Below, piece after piece: positions 23,515 to 31,753 of a stretch of DNA of 32,160 bases (positions are counted from its first letter, which is position 1; each line of letters begins with the position of its first letter). This stretch comes from JAAZIN01 sp964464625 (GTDB lineage: Bacteria > Bacillota > Dethiobacteria > DTU022): positions 1 to 32,160 of the forward strand of contig CAYXKD010000018.1 in assembly GCA_964464625.1 (NCBI GenBank), read 5' to 3'. Position numbers and translations under genes: made by a program. Under the pieces are notes generated by a model that worked only from the letters and a program-made list of their open reading frames with translations, ran no database searches and was not told where the DNA came from.

Positions 23515-24212
23515 ACAATGCAATCCTGGAGTGTAGGGATCTTACAAAAACATTCGGCCATGTTGCCGCCGTTAATAAAGTGACGCTGAGCATACCGCGC
23601 GGCAGTATCGTTGGATTGCTGGGCCCCAACGCCAGCGGCAAGACCACCTTTATCAAGCTCTGCAATAAACTGCTCAGGCCCACTGGCGGAGAAATATTGA
23701 TCGCCGGGCAAGAACCGGGGGTGGAAAGCAAAAAAATCATCTCGTACCTTCCTGAAAAACAGTATCTCAATAACTGGATGAGAGTTTCCGATATCATCGA
23801 GTTCTTTGTTGATTTTTATGACGACTTCAACAAGGAAAAAGCTTACGGTATGATGCAAAAGCTCAATCTAAACCCCAAAGATCGCTTGAAGACGATGTCC
23901 AGGGGGACGAGGGAAAAGGTGCAGCTCATCCTGGTCATGAGCCGCGAGGCGCAGCTGTACCTGCTTGATGAACCTATCGGGGGTGTTGACCCCGCCGCCC
24001 GTGATTATATACTGGATATCATTCTGGACAACTACAACCCCGGGGCAACGGTCATCCTTTCCACTCATTTGATCGCTGATATCGAAAGGATTCTGGAACA
24101 GATTATTTTCCTCAAGGAAGGACGGGTGGTTCTCGACAAAACTGTGGACCAGATCCGTGAAGAAAGCGGAAAATCCGTTGATTCTCTTTTCAGGGAGGTA
24201 TTCAAATGCTGA
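23511..24212 (+). CDS. ABC transporter ATP-binding protein
   Basis: This is the cytoplasmic ATPase (233 aa) of a two-gene ABC transporter. The Walker A motif is GPNASGKT (residues 38-45), with Ala in place of the usual Gly. The Q-loop region follows YLPEKQYLNNWM. The signature region is the degenerate MSRGTREKVQL in place of LSGGQ. Walker B is LYLLDEP (149-155) with Glu154, and the H-loop is ILSTHLIADIE with His186. A degenerate signature is common in the YtrB-like ATPases of Bacillota. The gene overlaps the regulator by 4 bases and the permease by 7, so the three genes are co-transcribed and translationally coupled. The substrate is not known. Confidence 0.93.
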   Translation: MNNAILECRDLTKTFGHVAAVNKVTLSIPRGSIVGLLGPNASGKTTFIKLCNKLLRPTGGEILIAGQEPGVESKKIISYLPEKQYLNNWMRVSDIIEFFVDFYDDFNKEKAYGMMQKLNLNPKDRLKTMSRGTREKVQLILVMSREAQLYLLDEPIGGVDPAARDYILDIILDNYNPGATVILSTHLIADIERILEQIIFLKEGRVVLDKTVDQIREESGKSVDSLFREVFKC

Positions 24213-25006
24213 CAAAACTCCTCAAATATGAATTCAGGGCTACCGCCCGTCTGTTTGTACCCTTCTACCTGGTTCTCATCGCCTTTGCCCTGGTAAACAG
24301 GCTGATTAGATTTGAAAGGCTTGTCGATCTTGATGCATCTTTATTTGGTTTTGGATTCCTGGAGATGCTTGGCTTTTTGGCCGGGCTGGGTTATTTTGCT
24401 CTCATCGTCGCTGTTATTGTGATGACCCTGCTGATCATGATCCAGCGGTTTTTCAAGAGTCTGTTGGGTGATGAGGGCTATCTCATGTTCACTCTGCCGG
24501 TTCGCCCGTGGCAGCACATTGTCAGCAAGCTGATCACAGCCATCACCTGGACCATAGCGAGCGGCCTGGTCACTGTGGGCTCCATTATGATCTTTACTGC
24601 TAATTCCGGCCTGTGGCCGGCGTTGAGTGTGGGGATCAATGACATTAACGACACCTTCGGGATCACCGCTTTTTTTGTCTATTCAGGCGCAGTCCTGGTC
24701 GCCATGGCCTCGAGAATCCTGATGATCTACACGGCCATCGCGCTGGGACAGCTTTCCTCCAGACACAGGATCCTGGCATCTTTCGCCTGGTTCGCTGTCC
24801 TTGATTTTGCTTCCAAGGCTCTGGCACTGGCCATCTTTCTCCCCTATGCCCAGGCATACTTGGAGAAAATCATCGATGCAGTCAGTGATGTCATGTCTAT
24901 CAATCTCATGGCGGTTTGGTTTGTGATCCTGCCTGCCCTTGTTCTGGGCATACTTTACTTTATCTTGACCAATTATATTCTGGAAAGAAGACTGAACCTG
25001 GAGTAA
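24206..25006 (+). CDS. ABC transporter permease
   Basis: This is a 266-residue integral membrane protein with about six hydrophobic helices (approximately residues 15-32, 45-80, 108-130, 145-175, 190-213 and 228-258). It is of the ABC-2 type found next to YtrA-like regulators. A conserved-looking cytoplasmic segment RFFKSLLGDEGYLMFTLPVRPWQHIVSKL after the second helix is typical of bacitracin/lantibiotic-type or heme-exporter-like permeases, where it contacts the ATPase. The start ATG has GGGAGGT upstream inside the ATPase gene. The exported or sensed compound cannot be deduced; an antimicrobial peptide or cell-envelope substrate is plausible from the context. Confidence 0.85.
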   Translation: MLTKLLKYEFRATARLFVPFYLVLIAFALVNRLIRFERLVDLDASLFGFGFLEMLGFLAGLGYFALIVAVIVMTLLIMIQRFFKSLLGDEGYLMFTLPVRPWQHIVSKLITAITWTIASGLVTVGSIMIFTANSGLWPALSVGINDINDTFGITAFFVYSGAVLVAMASRILMIYTAIALGQLSSRHRILASFAWFAVLDFASKALALAIFLPYAQAYLEKIIDAVSDVMSINLMAVWFVILPALVLGILYFILTNYILERRLNLE

Positions 25007-25017
25007 ACAGGAATGCT

Positions 25018-25045
25018 GCCGGGGCCGGATCCGCCCGGCCCCGGC
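25018..25045 (+). terminator. GC-rich hairpin after the ABC operon
   Basis: A perfect 10-bp stem gccggggccg / cggccccggc has an 8-base loop and lies 11 bases after the permease stop. No T tract follows (AAGCAGGTT), so it is either an atypical terminator or a 3' end stabiliser. Confidence 0.5.
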
Positions 25046-25131
25046 AAGCAGGTTGGATACAGAGAGAACCATGTTCTTCTCCTGCCCGGTTCCCCATGCC
25101 GTCAGGCGCTTACCATTGCCACCCACAAGAT

Positions 25132-25204
25132 GAGTCATTAGCTTAGCCGTCAGTGCACCTGACTTTTAATCAGGGTGTTTCAGGTTTGAAACGGGCAGGT
25201 TACT
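25132..25204 (+). pseudogene. degenerate tRNA-Lys(UUU)-like sequence
   Basis: The stretch aligns without gaps to a bacterial tRNA-Lys. It opens gagtcattagcttag, differing from a typical Bacillus tRNA-Lys at two of 15 bases. The D-arm region has the normal length but has lost its GG pair and stem pairing. The anticodon arm cctgacttttaatcagg (25158-25174) is perfect, with a TTT anticodon. A T-loop-like tttgaaa follows at the correct distance. The T stem and the 3' acceptor strand do not pair and there is no CCA. It is therefore a decayed tRNA gene or a tRNA-like remnant, not a working tRNA. Confidence 0.6.
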
Positions 25205-25341
25205 GCCTTCTGCCCACGATCCCCTGGGGCATCCTAAAAGTTTCGCAAAATATGCAGGTCATTTCAGACCAAAAAGGGATCGCAGCACCATGATCGCGAA
25301 TATATCCATTACCGACAATATTGACAAAGGAGGAGCAGATC
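25205..25341. other. leader region of the AbfD-type gene
   Basis: Together with the preceding hairpin and tRNA-like remnant this makes a gap of 335 bases without a gene. It includes a small inverted repeat gggcag / ctgccc (25194-25199 and 25211-25216), ccctgggg, and ggtc / gacc near 25257. A clear promoter was not found. The start of the next gene is set by GGAGG at 25331-25335. Confidence 0.35.
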
Positions 25342-26796
25342 GTGAATGCAGCTGAATATGTCGCCGGTTTACATAAACTCCGCAGGAAGGTCTATATCCA
25401 GGGCGAGCTCACCGCCTCGCCCATGGAGCATCCTCTGGTTCGCCCCAGTGCCGCCGCGGTGGCCCGGACCTACGAACTGCAGCAGTATCCTGAACACGAA
25501 GAGCTGATCTATGCACAATCCCACCTCAGTGGAGAAAGGATCAACCGGTTCACCCATATCCATCGTTCTGCGGATGATCTTATGAAAAAAGTAAAACTGC
25601 AGCGACTTCTGGGGCAGGAGACAGGCACATGTTTCCAGCGCTGTGTGGGCCTGGATGCCATGAATGCCCTGGAGATCACCACTTTCGAGATGGAACGTGA
25701 CCTTGGTACGCCGTACCATCAGAGGTTCAATCGTTTCCTGCAGCAGGTGCAGAATGAGAACGCTGTCTGCGACGGGGCTATGACTGATCCCAAGGGGGAC
25801 CGCGCCAGGCGGCCCCATGAACAGGCTGATCCTGACCTCTACTTACGCGTGGTTTCAGAAAACCGTGAAGGTATCACCGTAAGGGGGGCAAAATGCCATC
25901 AGACAGGGGCGCTGAACTCGCACTATATAATTGTCATGCCCACCCTGGCGATGAAAGAGGAAGACCGGGATTATGCAGTTTCCTTTGCAATAGGGGCTGA
26001 TGCACCGGGGCTTATCTACATTCTGGGCCGGCAGCCTTCGGACAGACGTAAGATGGAGGATAATCCCCTTGACAGGGGCAACCTTTACTTTGGCGGACAG
26101 GAATGCCTGATCATATTTGATAATCTATTTGTGCCCTGGGAAAGGGTCTTTATGTGTCGCGAGCACCGCTACTCCGGGCGCCTGGTAGAACGCTTTGCCG
26201 GATATCACCGCCAGAGCTACGGCGGCTGCAAGGTTGGGGTTGGTGATGTCATCATCGGGGCGGCTGCAGCGCTGGCTGAATACCAGGGTGTTGCCGGGGC
26301 TTCGCATATTAAAGATAAGCTGGTAGAGATGATTCACCTGAACGAGACGCTTTTTTGCTGCGGCATCGCCTGCTCCGCCAGGGGATGTGCCGCTGCTTCG
26401 GGGACCTATTTGATCGACCTGCTCCTGGCCAATGTCTGCAAGCTCAATGTGACTCGTTTTCCGTACGAGATTGCCCGCCTGGCTGAGGATATCGCCGGGG
26501 GGCTGCTTGTGACTTTACCTTCGCTGCGGGATCTGGAACATGAAGAGATTGGACCGCTGCTAAAGAAATATCTGCAGGGTATTGCCGGGATCGACATAAG
26601 CTGCAGGCTGAAGATGTTGCGGCTTCTGGAGAACTTCACGCTGGGCCCTGCTGCAGCTGCTTACCTTACCGAGTCGATGCACGGAGCCGGCTCACCGCAG
26701 GCGCAGCGGGTGGTTATCGCCAGGCAGGCCCATCTGGATCACAAGAAGAATCTCGCTATGAAGCTGGCTGGTATCGAAACAGGGAAAGAGGGCTGA
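25342..26796 (+). CDS. 4-hydroxybutyryl-CoA dehydratase-type FAD/[4Fe-4S] enzyme
   Basis: This protein of about 484 residues belongs to the 4-hydroxyphenylacetate 3-hydroxylase superfamily. It carries the iron-sulfur ligands of 4-hydroxybutyryl-CoA dehydratase (AbfD). Cys97 and Cys101 (GTCFQRCVGLDA) and His289 and Cys296 (GYHRQSYGGCKVG) match the positions and spacing of Cys99, Cys103, His292 and Cys299 of the clostridial enzyme. In that enzyme a [4Fe-4S] cluster and FAD dehydrate an unactivated position by a ketyl radical route. Monooxygenases of the superfamily lack these residues. The FAD-binding part includes KCHQTGALNSHYIIVMPT. The start is GTG 25342, with GGAGG 8 bases upstream. It is followed after 4 bases by an iron-sulfur aldo/keto reductase. 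The substrate may differ from 4-hydroxybutyryl-CoA. Confidence 0.85.
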   Translation: MNAAEYVAGLHKLRRKVYIQGELTASPMEHPLVRPSAAAVARTYELQQYPEHEELIYAQSHLSGERINRFTHIHRSADDLMKKVKLQRLLGQETGTCFQRCVGLDAMNALEITTFEMERDLGTPYHQRFNRFLQQVQNENAVCDGAMTDPKGDRARRPHEQADPDLYLRVVSENREGITVRGAKCHQTGALNSHYIIVMPTLAMKEEDRDYAVSFAIGADAPGLIYILGRQPSDRRKMEDNPLDRGNLYFGGQECLIIFDNLFVPWERVFMCREHRYSGRLVERFAGYHRQSYGGCKVGVGDVIIGAAAALAEYQGVAGASHIKDKLVEMIHLNETLFCCGIACSARGCAAASGTYLIDLLLANVCKLNVTRFPYEIARLAEDIAGGLLVTLPSLRDLEHEEIGPLLKKYLQGIAGIDISCRLKMLRLLENFTLGPAAAAYLTESMHGAGSPQAQRVVIARQAHLDHKKNLAMKLAGIETGKEG

Positions 26797-26800
26797 ACAG

Positions 26801-27808
26801 GTGGAATACCGTGTACTGGGCAAAACAGGCTTACAGGTATCGGAGATAGGCTTCGGAGGAATCCCGCTGCAGCGGATCCCTCCGGATGAGGCTGTCACCG
26901 TAGTCAGGGAAGCATTCCGGCTGGGAATCAATTTTTTTGATTCTGCACGCGGCTATACTGACAGCGAAGAGAAGATGGGGTTAGCCCTGCAGGGAATTCC
27001 CCGCAGCGATATAATCCTCGCCACCAAATCGGGAGCAGGCCGGAAAGACAGCATGAAATGGGATGTAGATATTAGCCTGCGAAATTTCAGAACGGACTAT
27101 ATAGATCTCTACCAGCTGCATAATCTGCGTGACGAGGAAAAGGTTAAACAGATATTCGGTTCCGGAGGTTCCTGGGAGGCGCTCAAAGAGGCCCAAAAAG
27201 AGGGAAAGGTGCGTTTTATCGGTATAACCGGGCACATCCCCTCTTTGTTACTGGAGGTGCTGAAGAGAGAAAGCCCCGATACCGTGCAGTTTCCCTTCAA
27301 TTATATTGAACGGGATGCTCTTGACGAACTGCTGCCCCAGGCCCGGCAGCAGGGTGCCGGCACCATTATCATGAAGCCGCTGGCCGGCGGTGTCTTCAGC
27401 TACCCCGCCGCCGCTCTGAAATTTATTCTGCGGCATGATGTTTCCGTGGCTATTCCCGGAATGAAAAGCCTGGCGGAAGTTGGGGGGAATGCCGCCGTTT
27501 CTGGGGCTGCGCCCTGCGAAGCTGAAGAGGAGCAGCTGCGACAAGAGGCAGGGATCATCGGAGAAAAGTTTTGCCGGCGCTGTGATTATTGCCAGCCCTG
27601 TCCTCAGGGCATCGACATTTCATCGGTGATGACCCTGCGTCGCTACTCCGAGGGATACGACCTTCATGATTGGGCACGGGAGCGCTACAATGCTTTAAAA
27701 GTAAAACCTTCACTTTGCAGCGAGTGCGGCTCCTGTGAAGACAAATGCCCCTACAATCTGCCCATTCGCAAGCTGCTGCAGGAATGCAGCCGTCTTTTTG
27801 AAAGTTGA
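26801..27808 (+). CDS. aldo/keto reductase with C-terminal 2[4Fe-4S] domain
   Basis: This 335-residue oxidoreductase has an (alpha/beta)8 aldo/keto reductase domain (about 1-250) with the catalytic set Asp47, Tyr52, Lys76 and His107 (FFDSARGYTD, ATKSGAG, LYQLHN). A ferredoxin-like C-terminal part carries CRRCDYCQPC (258-267) and CSECGSCEDKC (306-316). Such proteins are common in anaerobes and use NAD(P)H and/or a cluster-linked electron partner; the substrate is unknown. It starts at GTG 26801, 4 bases after the AbfD-type gene, so the two are co-transcribed and may act in sequence on the same acid or aldehyde. The last ~70 bases are overlapped only by an unused upstream extension of the next frame. 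Confidence 0.9.
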   Translation: MEYRVLGKTGLQVSEIGFGGIPLQRIPPDEAVTVVREAFRLGINFFDSARGYTDSEEKMGLALQGIPRSDIILATKSGAGRKDSMKWDVDISLRNFRTDYIDLYQLHNLRDEEKVKQIFGSGGSWEALKEAQKEGKVRFIGITGHIPSLLLEVLKRESPDTVQFPFNYIERDALDELLPQARQQGAGTIIMKPLAGGVFSYPAAALKFILRHDVSVAIPGMKSLAEVGGNAAVSGAAPCEAEEEQLRQEAGIIGEKFCRRCDYCQPCPQGIDISSVMTLRRYSEGYDLHDWARERYNALKVKPSLCSECGSCEDKCPYNLPIRKLLQECSRLFES

Positions 27809-27878
27809 TATTTTGTACAGTGGGGGCATGCCTGGGCTCCTGAGCTTTTTTACAACTGAAAAAGAGAGGGAAAAAGCA

Positions 27879-29492
27879 ATGGAATCAAAGGCTCCATGGT
27901 GGGAGCAGGCGGTTTTCTACCAGATATACCCTCGCAGTTTTTACGATTCTGACGGGGATGGAATTGGCGATCTTCAAGGAATCACCGACAAGCTCGATTA
28001 CCTTTGCTCACTTGGAATTGACGCCATCTGGTTGAACCCCATCTACCCTTCGCCGCAGTATGATTTCGGCTACGATATCGCCGACTACAGGGGAATCGAT
28101 CCACAGTATGGGACCATGGCAGAATTTGATCGCTTGCTCAAGGAGGCACACAGGCGGAAGCTGCGCATCATCATGGATATCGTTCCCAGCGTCACCTCCC
28201 ATCTGCATCCCTGGTTCATTGAATCCAGAGCCAGCAGGCGGAGCCCTAAAAGGGACTGGTATATCTGGCGGGATGCGCCCTGTCCCGGCCGCTACCCCAA
28301 CAACTGGCGGGGGGTCTTCGGCGGACGGGCCTGGGACTGGGATAAGAAGACGCAGCAATATTACTATCATAATTCCCTGCCGGAGCAGCCTGATTTGAAT
28401 TGGCGCAACCCCGAGGTGGAGGAGGCTGTTTTAGGAGCCATGGAATTCTGGTTCGCCAGGGGGGTCGACGGTTTTCGCATCGATGTCTTGAACTATGTGT
28501 TCAAGGATGAACAGTTCAGGAGCAATCCGCTCTGTCCCGGCAGGCGCCCCTATGAGATGCAGCGCCATCTCTATGACAAGGACCGGCCTGAGGCGGTGGA
28601 GATCGGTTTTAAGATGCGAAAGCTGGCCGACAGATACCCCGGGCGGGTGCTGGCAGCCGAAATCTTTATGGACAACCCCGAAGAGGCGGTCCGCTATTAT
28701 GGCGTCAATGGCGAGGGCACCCATATGGTTTTCAATTTTACCTTCATGTTCGCCCCTTATTCCGCCGCCGCTTTCCAGAGGGTGGTGGATCACTGGCAGG
28801 GACTGCTGGGTAACAAAAACTGGCCCTGCTACTTTCTTTCAAACCATGACAATCCCCGGCATATCAGCAGGTACGCTGCCGGGCGGCGGACAGAAGCCCG
28901 GGCTCGTGTTGCTGCAGCCATGCTCCTGACCCTGCGGGGGACACCCTTTATCTATATGGGTGAAGAGCTGGGGATGCGGAGCCTGCGAATCAAGCGGCAT
29001 GAACTTATGGATCCCGTTGGGGTGACCTACTGGCCCTTTCACCCCGGGCGGGACGGCGCCCGCACGCCGCTGCAGTGGAACAGCGAGCCCCATGCCGGTT
29101 TTTCAACAGTCAAACCATGGCTGCCGGTGAATCCTGATTATAGAACGGTTAATGTGGCGCAGGCAGAGGAGGATCCTCATTCTCTTCTGGCCTGGTATAA
29201 AGAGCTTATAAGCTTGCGCCGAAGGCACCGGGCTCTGCTAAAGGGGAGTTACCACTCTCTTAAAAAGGTGCCCTGCGGGGTCTTTGCTTACCTTAGGGAA
29301 GAAGGCGAAGAACGGATCCTGGTGCTTCTCAATTTTACAGGGAGAAAGAAATCCTTTTCTGCTTCTTTCGAAAGCGGTGCAGCAGGGGCTCAGATCCTGG
29401 CAGCCTCTCCCGGTCGGGCGGCAGGATCAGTAGATCTGAACCGCCTTCACCTTGGGCCGGACGAGGTGCTGATTCTCCTTCTGGAAGAATAA
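27879..29492 (+). CDS. GH13 alpha-glucosidase-like protein
   Basis: This is a retaining alpha-glycosidase or transglycosylase of family GH13 (537 aa), cytoplasmic, with no signal peptide. Domain A starts WWEQAVFYQIYPRSFYDSDGDGIGDLQGI. The catalytic residues are Asp202 (GFRIDVLNYV, nucleophile), Glu261 (LAAEIFMD, acid/base) and Asp324 (SNHDNPR). Region I normally reads Asp-x-Val-x-Asn-His, but here it is DIVPSVTSHLHPWF, with Ser104-Val105 in place of Asn-His. A C-terminal beta domain follows from about residue 460. The length fits oligo-glucosidase, trehalose-6-phosphate hydrolase or sucrose-type enzymes. I chose ATG 27879 (AGAGGG 8 bases upstream) over an upstream in-frame start lying inside the reductase gene. 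The genes after it encode an isomerase and kinases. Confidence 0.88.
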   Translation: MESKAPWWEQAVFYQIYPRSFYDSDGDGIGDLQGITDKLDYLCSLGIDAIWLNPIYPSPQYDFGYDIADYRGIDPQYGTMAEFDRLLKEAHRRKLRIIMDIVPSVTSHLHPWFIESRASRRSPKRDWYIWRDAPCPGRYPNNWRGVFGGRAWDWDKKTQQYYYHNSLPEQPDLNWRNPEVEEAVLGAMEFWFARGVDGFRIDVLNYVFKDEQFRSNPLCPGRRPYEMQRHLYDKDRPEAVEIGFKMRKLADRYPGRVLAAEIFMDNPEEAVRYYGVNGEGTHMVFNFTFMFAPYSAAAFQRVVDHWQGLLGNKNWPCYFLSNHDNPRHISRYAAGRRTEARARVAAAMLLTLRGTPFIYMGEELGMRSLRIKRHELMDPVGVTYWPFHPGRDGARTPLQWNSEPHAGFSTVKPWLPVNPDYRTVNVAQAEEDPHSLLAWYKELISLRRRHRALLKGSYHSLKKVPCGVFAYLREEGEERILVLLNFTGRKKSFSASFESGAAGAQILAASPGRAAGSVDLNRLHLGPDEVLILLLEE

Positions 29493-29543
29493 AGGTTACT
29501 ATTGGGAGTGCAGCTGAAAGGCTGCTGAAAGGAGCGATGGATC

Positions 29544-30737
29544 ATGGATATAGAGCAATACCTTGCCGGAAGCAACCTGCCCGTCAAATATATACCAAAG
29601 GGCAGCCAGTATGAGGAAGCCGTTGCTGCGCTGGAGGGACTCTACTGCTCCGCCGGTGTCTGGTATTTTACCGGCAGGCTGGGCGACCGCTTTTCGGCCT
29701 TTCAGCAGGAGCGGACCCTTACAATGGAGCAGGCGCTGGAGTTTCTCTACAGGCTGGGAGTCCGGGGCGCTTCTTTCCATTACCCCGGAGAATTTTCCGA
29801 TGAACATGCTGATTGTCTGAAAACGCTTCTTGAAGAGAGGGGAATGCAGGTTGTCTCCATCGGTGCTAACACTTTCAGCCATCCGCTATTTAAGTACGGC
29901 GGTCCCGCCTCGGCGGATCCCCGGGCCAGAGAGGCGGCTTTCGAACTGCTGCGCCGCGCCCAGGAACATGGGGTGAGGCTGGGGGCGAAGTTTCAGAACA
30001 ACTGGGCCGGGCGCGACGGTTATGACGGTTCGTTCATCTGCGAACCGGCGCAGCAGTGGGCCTGGACACGGGATTGTTACAGGCGGCTGCTTCTGGCGGT
30101 AGAGGGCCGCTGCGGTATCTCCATCGAGTTTAAACCTTATGATGCCCCGGAACAAACAGTGATCAAGACCGCCGAAGAGGCGATGCAGATGGCGCGGGAG
30201 GTGGAGGAGGAGATTGCCGGAATGCCGGGGGTGGATTTTGGAAAATATAGGAACAAGGTCGGGGTGAATATTGAGGATGCCCACGTCTATCTCTCGCGGC
30301 GCAGAGTGGCCGAGGCTGTGGCAAAAACCATTGCCGCGGGACGGCTTTTTTTACGCCATGAGAATGACTGCGAGGGGCGGATCGACAATGACCGGATTTT
30401 CGGCACCATCCACTTCTTCGACGCACTGGAGGCGACATACCTGCAGTTGATAAACGATTGGGATGCCCGGGGCGGGATCCATGAACCGGACATCTTTCCT
30501 CAGAAGGAGGATCCCCTGAAGGCTTATATCCAATCGCTGAACGCTATTCTCTTCTACTACGCCCTGGCCAGACGCCTCCGGGAGGAGATATCGGGCGAAT
30601 CGCTTAGCGTCTTCTATCAGGGACGCGGTGCCGCCGAAGTTCATCATCTCCTGCTGCGGATAATTGCCAGAGGGTTTGATTATCGCCCCATCGATCTCAG
30701 TCTGGCCGATCGTTTTCGGCAGGAGATGGGTATTTGA
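29544..30737 (+). CDS. xylose isomerase-like sugar isomerase
   Basis: This 397-residue TIM-barrel protein has the length and motif order of class I xylose isomerase. ISIEFKPYD (Glu195, Lys197) matches the family's E-x-K-P motif; GVNIEDAHV (Glu244, His247) matches the second metal Glu and His; RIDNDRIFG (Asp281, Asp283) matches the paired Asp ligands. His79 in GASFHYPGEF corresponds to the ring-opening His, but the Asp normally three residues later is Gly. One metal Asp appears to be Asn274. Activity on xylose is therefore doubtful; another aldose-ketose pair or an epimerase role is possible. AGGAG lies 9 bases upstream of the ATG. It stands between the GH13 gene and two PfkB kinase genes. Confidence 0.78.
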   Translation: MDIEQYLAGSNLPVKYIPKGSQYEEAVAALEGLYCSAGVWYFTGRLGDRFSAFQQERTLTMEQALEFLYRLGVRGASFHYPGEFSDEHADCLKTLLEERGMQVVSIGANTFSHPLFKYGGPASADPRAREAAFELLRRAQEHGVRLGAKFQNNWAGRDGYDGSFICEPAQQWAWTRDCYRRLLLAVEGRCGISIEFKPYDAPEQTVIKTAEEAMQMAREVEEEIAGMPGVDFGKYRNKVGVNIEDAHVYLSRRRVAEAVAKTIAAGRLFLRHENDCEGRIDNDRIFGTIHFFDALEATYLQLINDWDARGGIHEPDIFPQKEDPLKAYIQSLNAILFYYALARRLREEISGESLSVFYQGRGAAEVHHLLLRIIARGFDYRPIDLSLADRFRQEMGI

Positions 30738-31660
30738 TTATGGGCTGTGATGTTATCGGGTTGGGGCTGCGCTGCCTGGATATTACTGTTAGGGTCGGCT
30801 CGCTGCTCAGCAGGGACCGGGGTCATGAAGCGCTGGAGATCGCCATTCAGGGCGGCGGACCGGCGGGAACAGCGGCGGTTGCCGCTGCCAGGCTGGGGAT
30901 CCGGGCCGGTTATGTGGGAACTGTGGGCAGCGGTGACCTGGGGGAACTAAAATACAGAGCGCTGGCGGATTATGGGGTAGATCTCCGGGGGTTGATCCGC
31001 CGCGATGCGCCTGAACATCAGGTGGCGCTGGTCTTTGTCAGCGATGCCAGCGGTGAGCGCAGTTTTATGCCCAACTGGGGGCTCCGGGAGGCCCCTTTGC
31101 TTGTATCGGAGCTTAATCGCGACTACCTCACTGCAGCGGATATCCTGATCATCGATGGATTCCATTCGGAGGCAGCCTTTGCCGCCGCCGGGTGGATGCG
31201 TTCTGCCGGTAAAGAGGTTCTGATGGATCTGCAGAAACCGGAATGCGATATCACACCGGAGATGCTCCGGCTCGTTTCTTTAAGCGACATTTTTATTTGC
31301 GGAGAGGGCGGATTGCAGGTTGTTACCGGTATTGAGAAGCCGCTGCAGGCAGGTCGGAAAGTACTCTCCATGGGGGCAAGAATTGTTGTAGAAACCTGGG
31401 GGGAGCGAGGCTGTATGACGGTGACTTCTGGGGAGCATTTTATTACACCTGCTTTCCCGGTGCAGGCGGTCAATACAACGGGCGCAGGGGATGTCTTCCA
31501 CGGGGCTTATGCCGCCGGAATGCTTGAGGGAATGGATCTGCGGGCAACGGCCAGATTTGCCTCCGCAGCGGCAGCGCTAACCTGCACTAAGATGAGCGGT
31601 TTTGATCGCATTCCAGACCGGGCGGCGGTGGAGCGGCTGCTTCAAGGAAGAGTAGGCTAA
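30734..31660 (+). CDS. PfkB family carbohydrate kinase
   Basis: This is a 308-residue ribokinase-fold kinase that phosphorylates a sugar or nucleoside with ATP. The N-terminal DVIGLGLRCLDITVRVGSL and QGGGPAGTAAVAAARLGI form the substrate side. The C-terminal NTTGAGDVFHGAYAAGM gives the anion hole and catalytic Asp253. I start it at TTG 30734, since AGGAG is 8 bases upstream and the codon overlaps the isomerase stop (TTGA), indicating translational coupling. ATG 30740 is the alternative. The substrate is probably the ketose made by the preceding isomerase, but specificity cannot be read. It is one of two tandem PfkB genes. Confidence 0.88.
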   Translation: MIMGCDVIGLGLRCLDITVRVGSLLSRDRGHEALEIAIQGGGPAGTAAVAAARLGIRAGYVGTVGSGDLGELKYRALADYGVDLRGLIRRDAPEHQVALVFVSDASGERSFMPNWGLREAPLLVSELNRDYLTAADILIIDGFHSEAAFAAAGWMRSAGKEVLMDLQKPECDITPEMLRLVSLSDIFICGEGGLQVVTGIEKPLQAGRKVLSMGARIVVETWGERGCMTVTSGEHFITPAFPVQAVNTTGAGDVFHGAYAAGMLEGMDLRATARFASAAAALTCTKMSGFDRIPDRAAVERLLQGRVG

Positions 31661-31753
31661 GGCGCGCCGCCCCATAAGAGGAGTATAAAGCCCGGCTGCC
31701 CTTTTAAACGGGTCCAGGATGCGGAGATGGAGCGATTCTAGAGAGATGAAATT

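Noticed and set aside
25132..25204. Calling the tRNA-Lys-like stretch a functional tRNA gene
   Set aside because: The T stem, D stem and acceptor stem do not pair and no CCA follows, so it is listed as a remnant.
27735..27878. Upstream extension of the GH13 frame by 48 codons
   Set aside because: It overlaps the Fe-S domain of the aldo/keto reductase, has no family similarity, and the inner ATG at 27879 has a proper ribosome site and the normal GH13 start.
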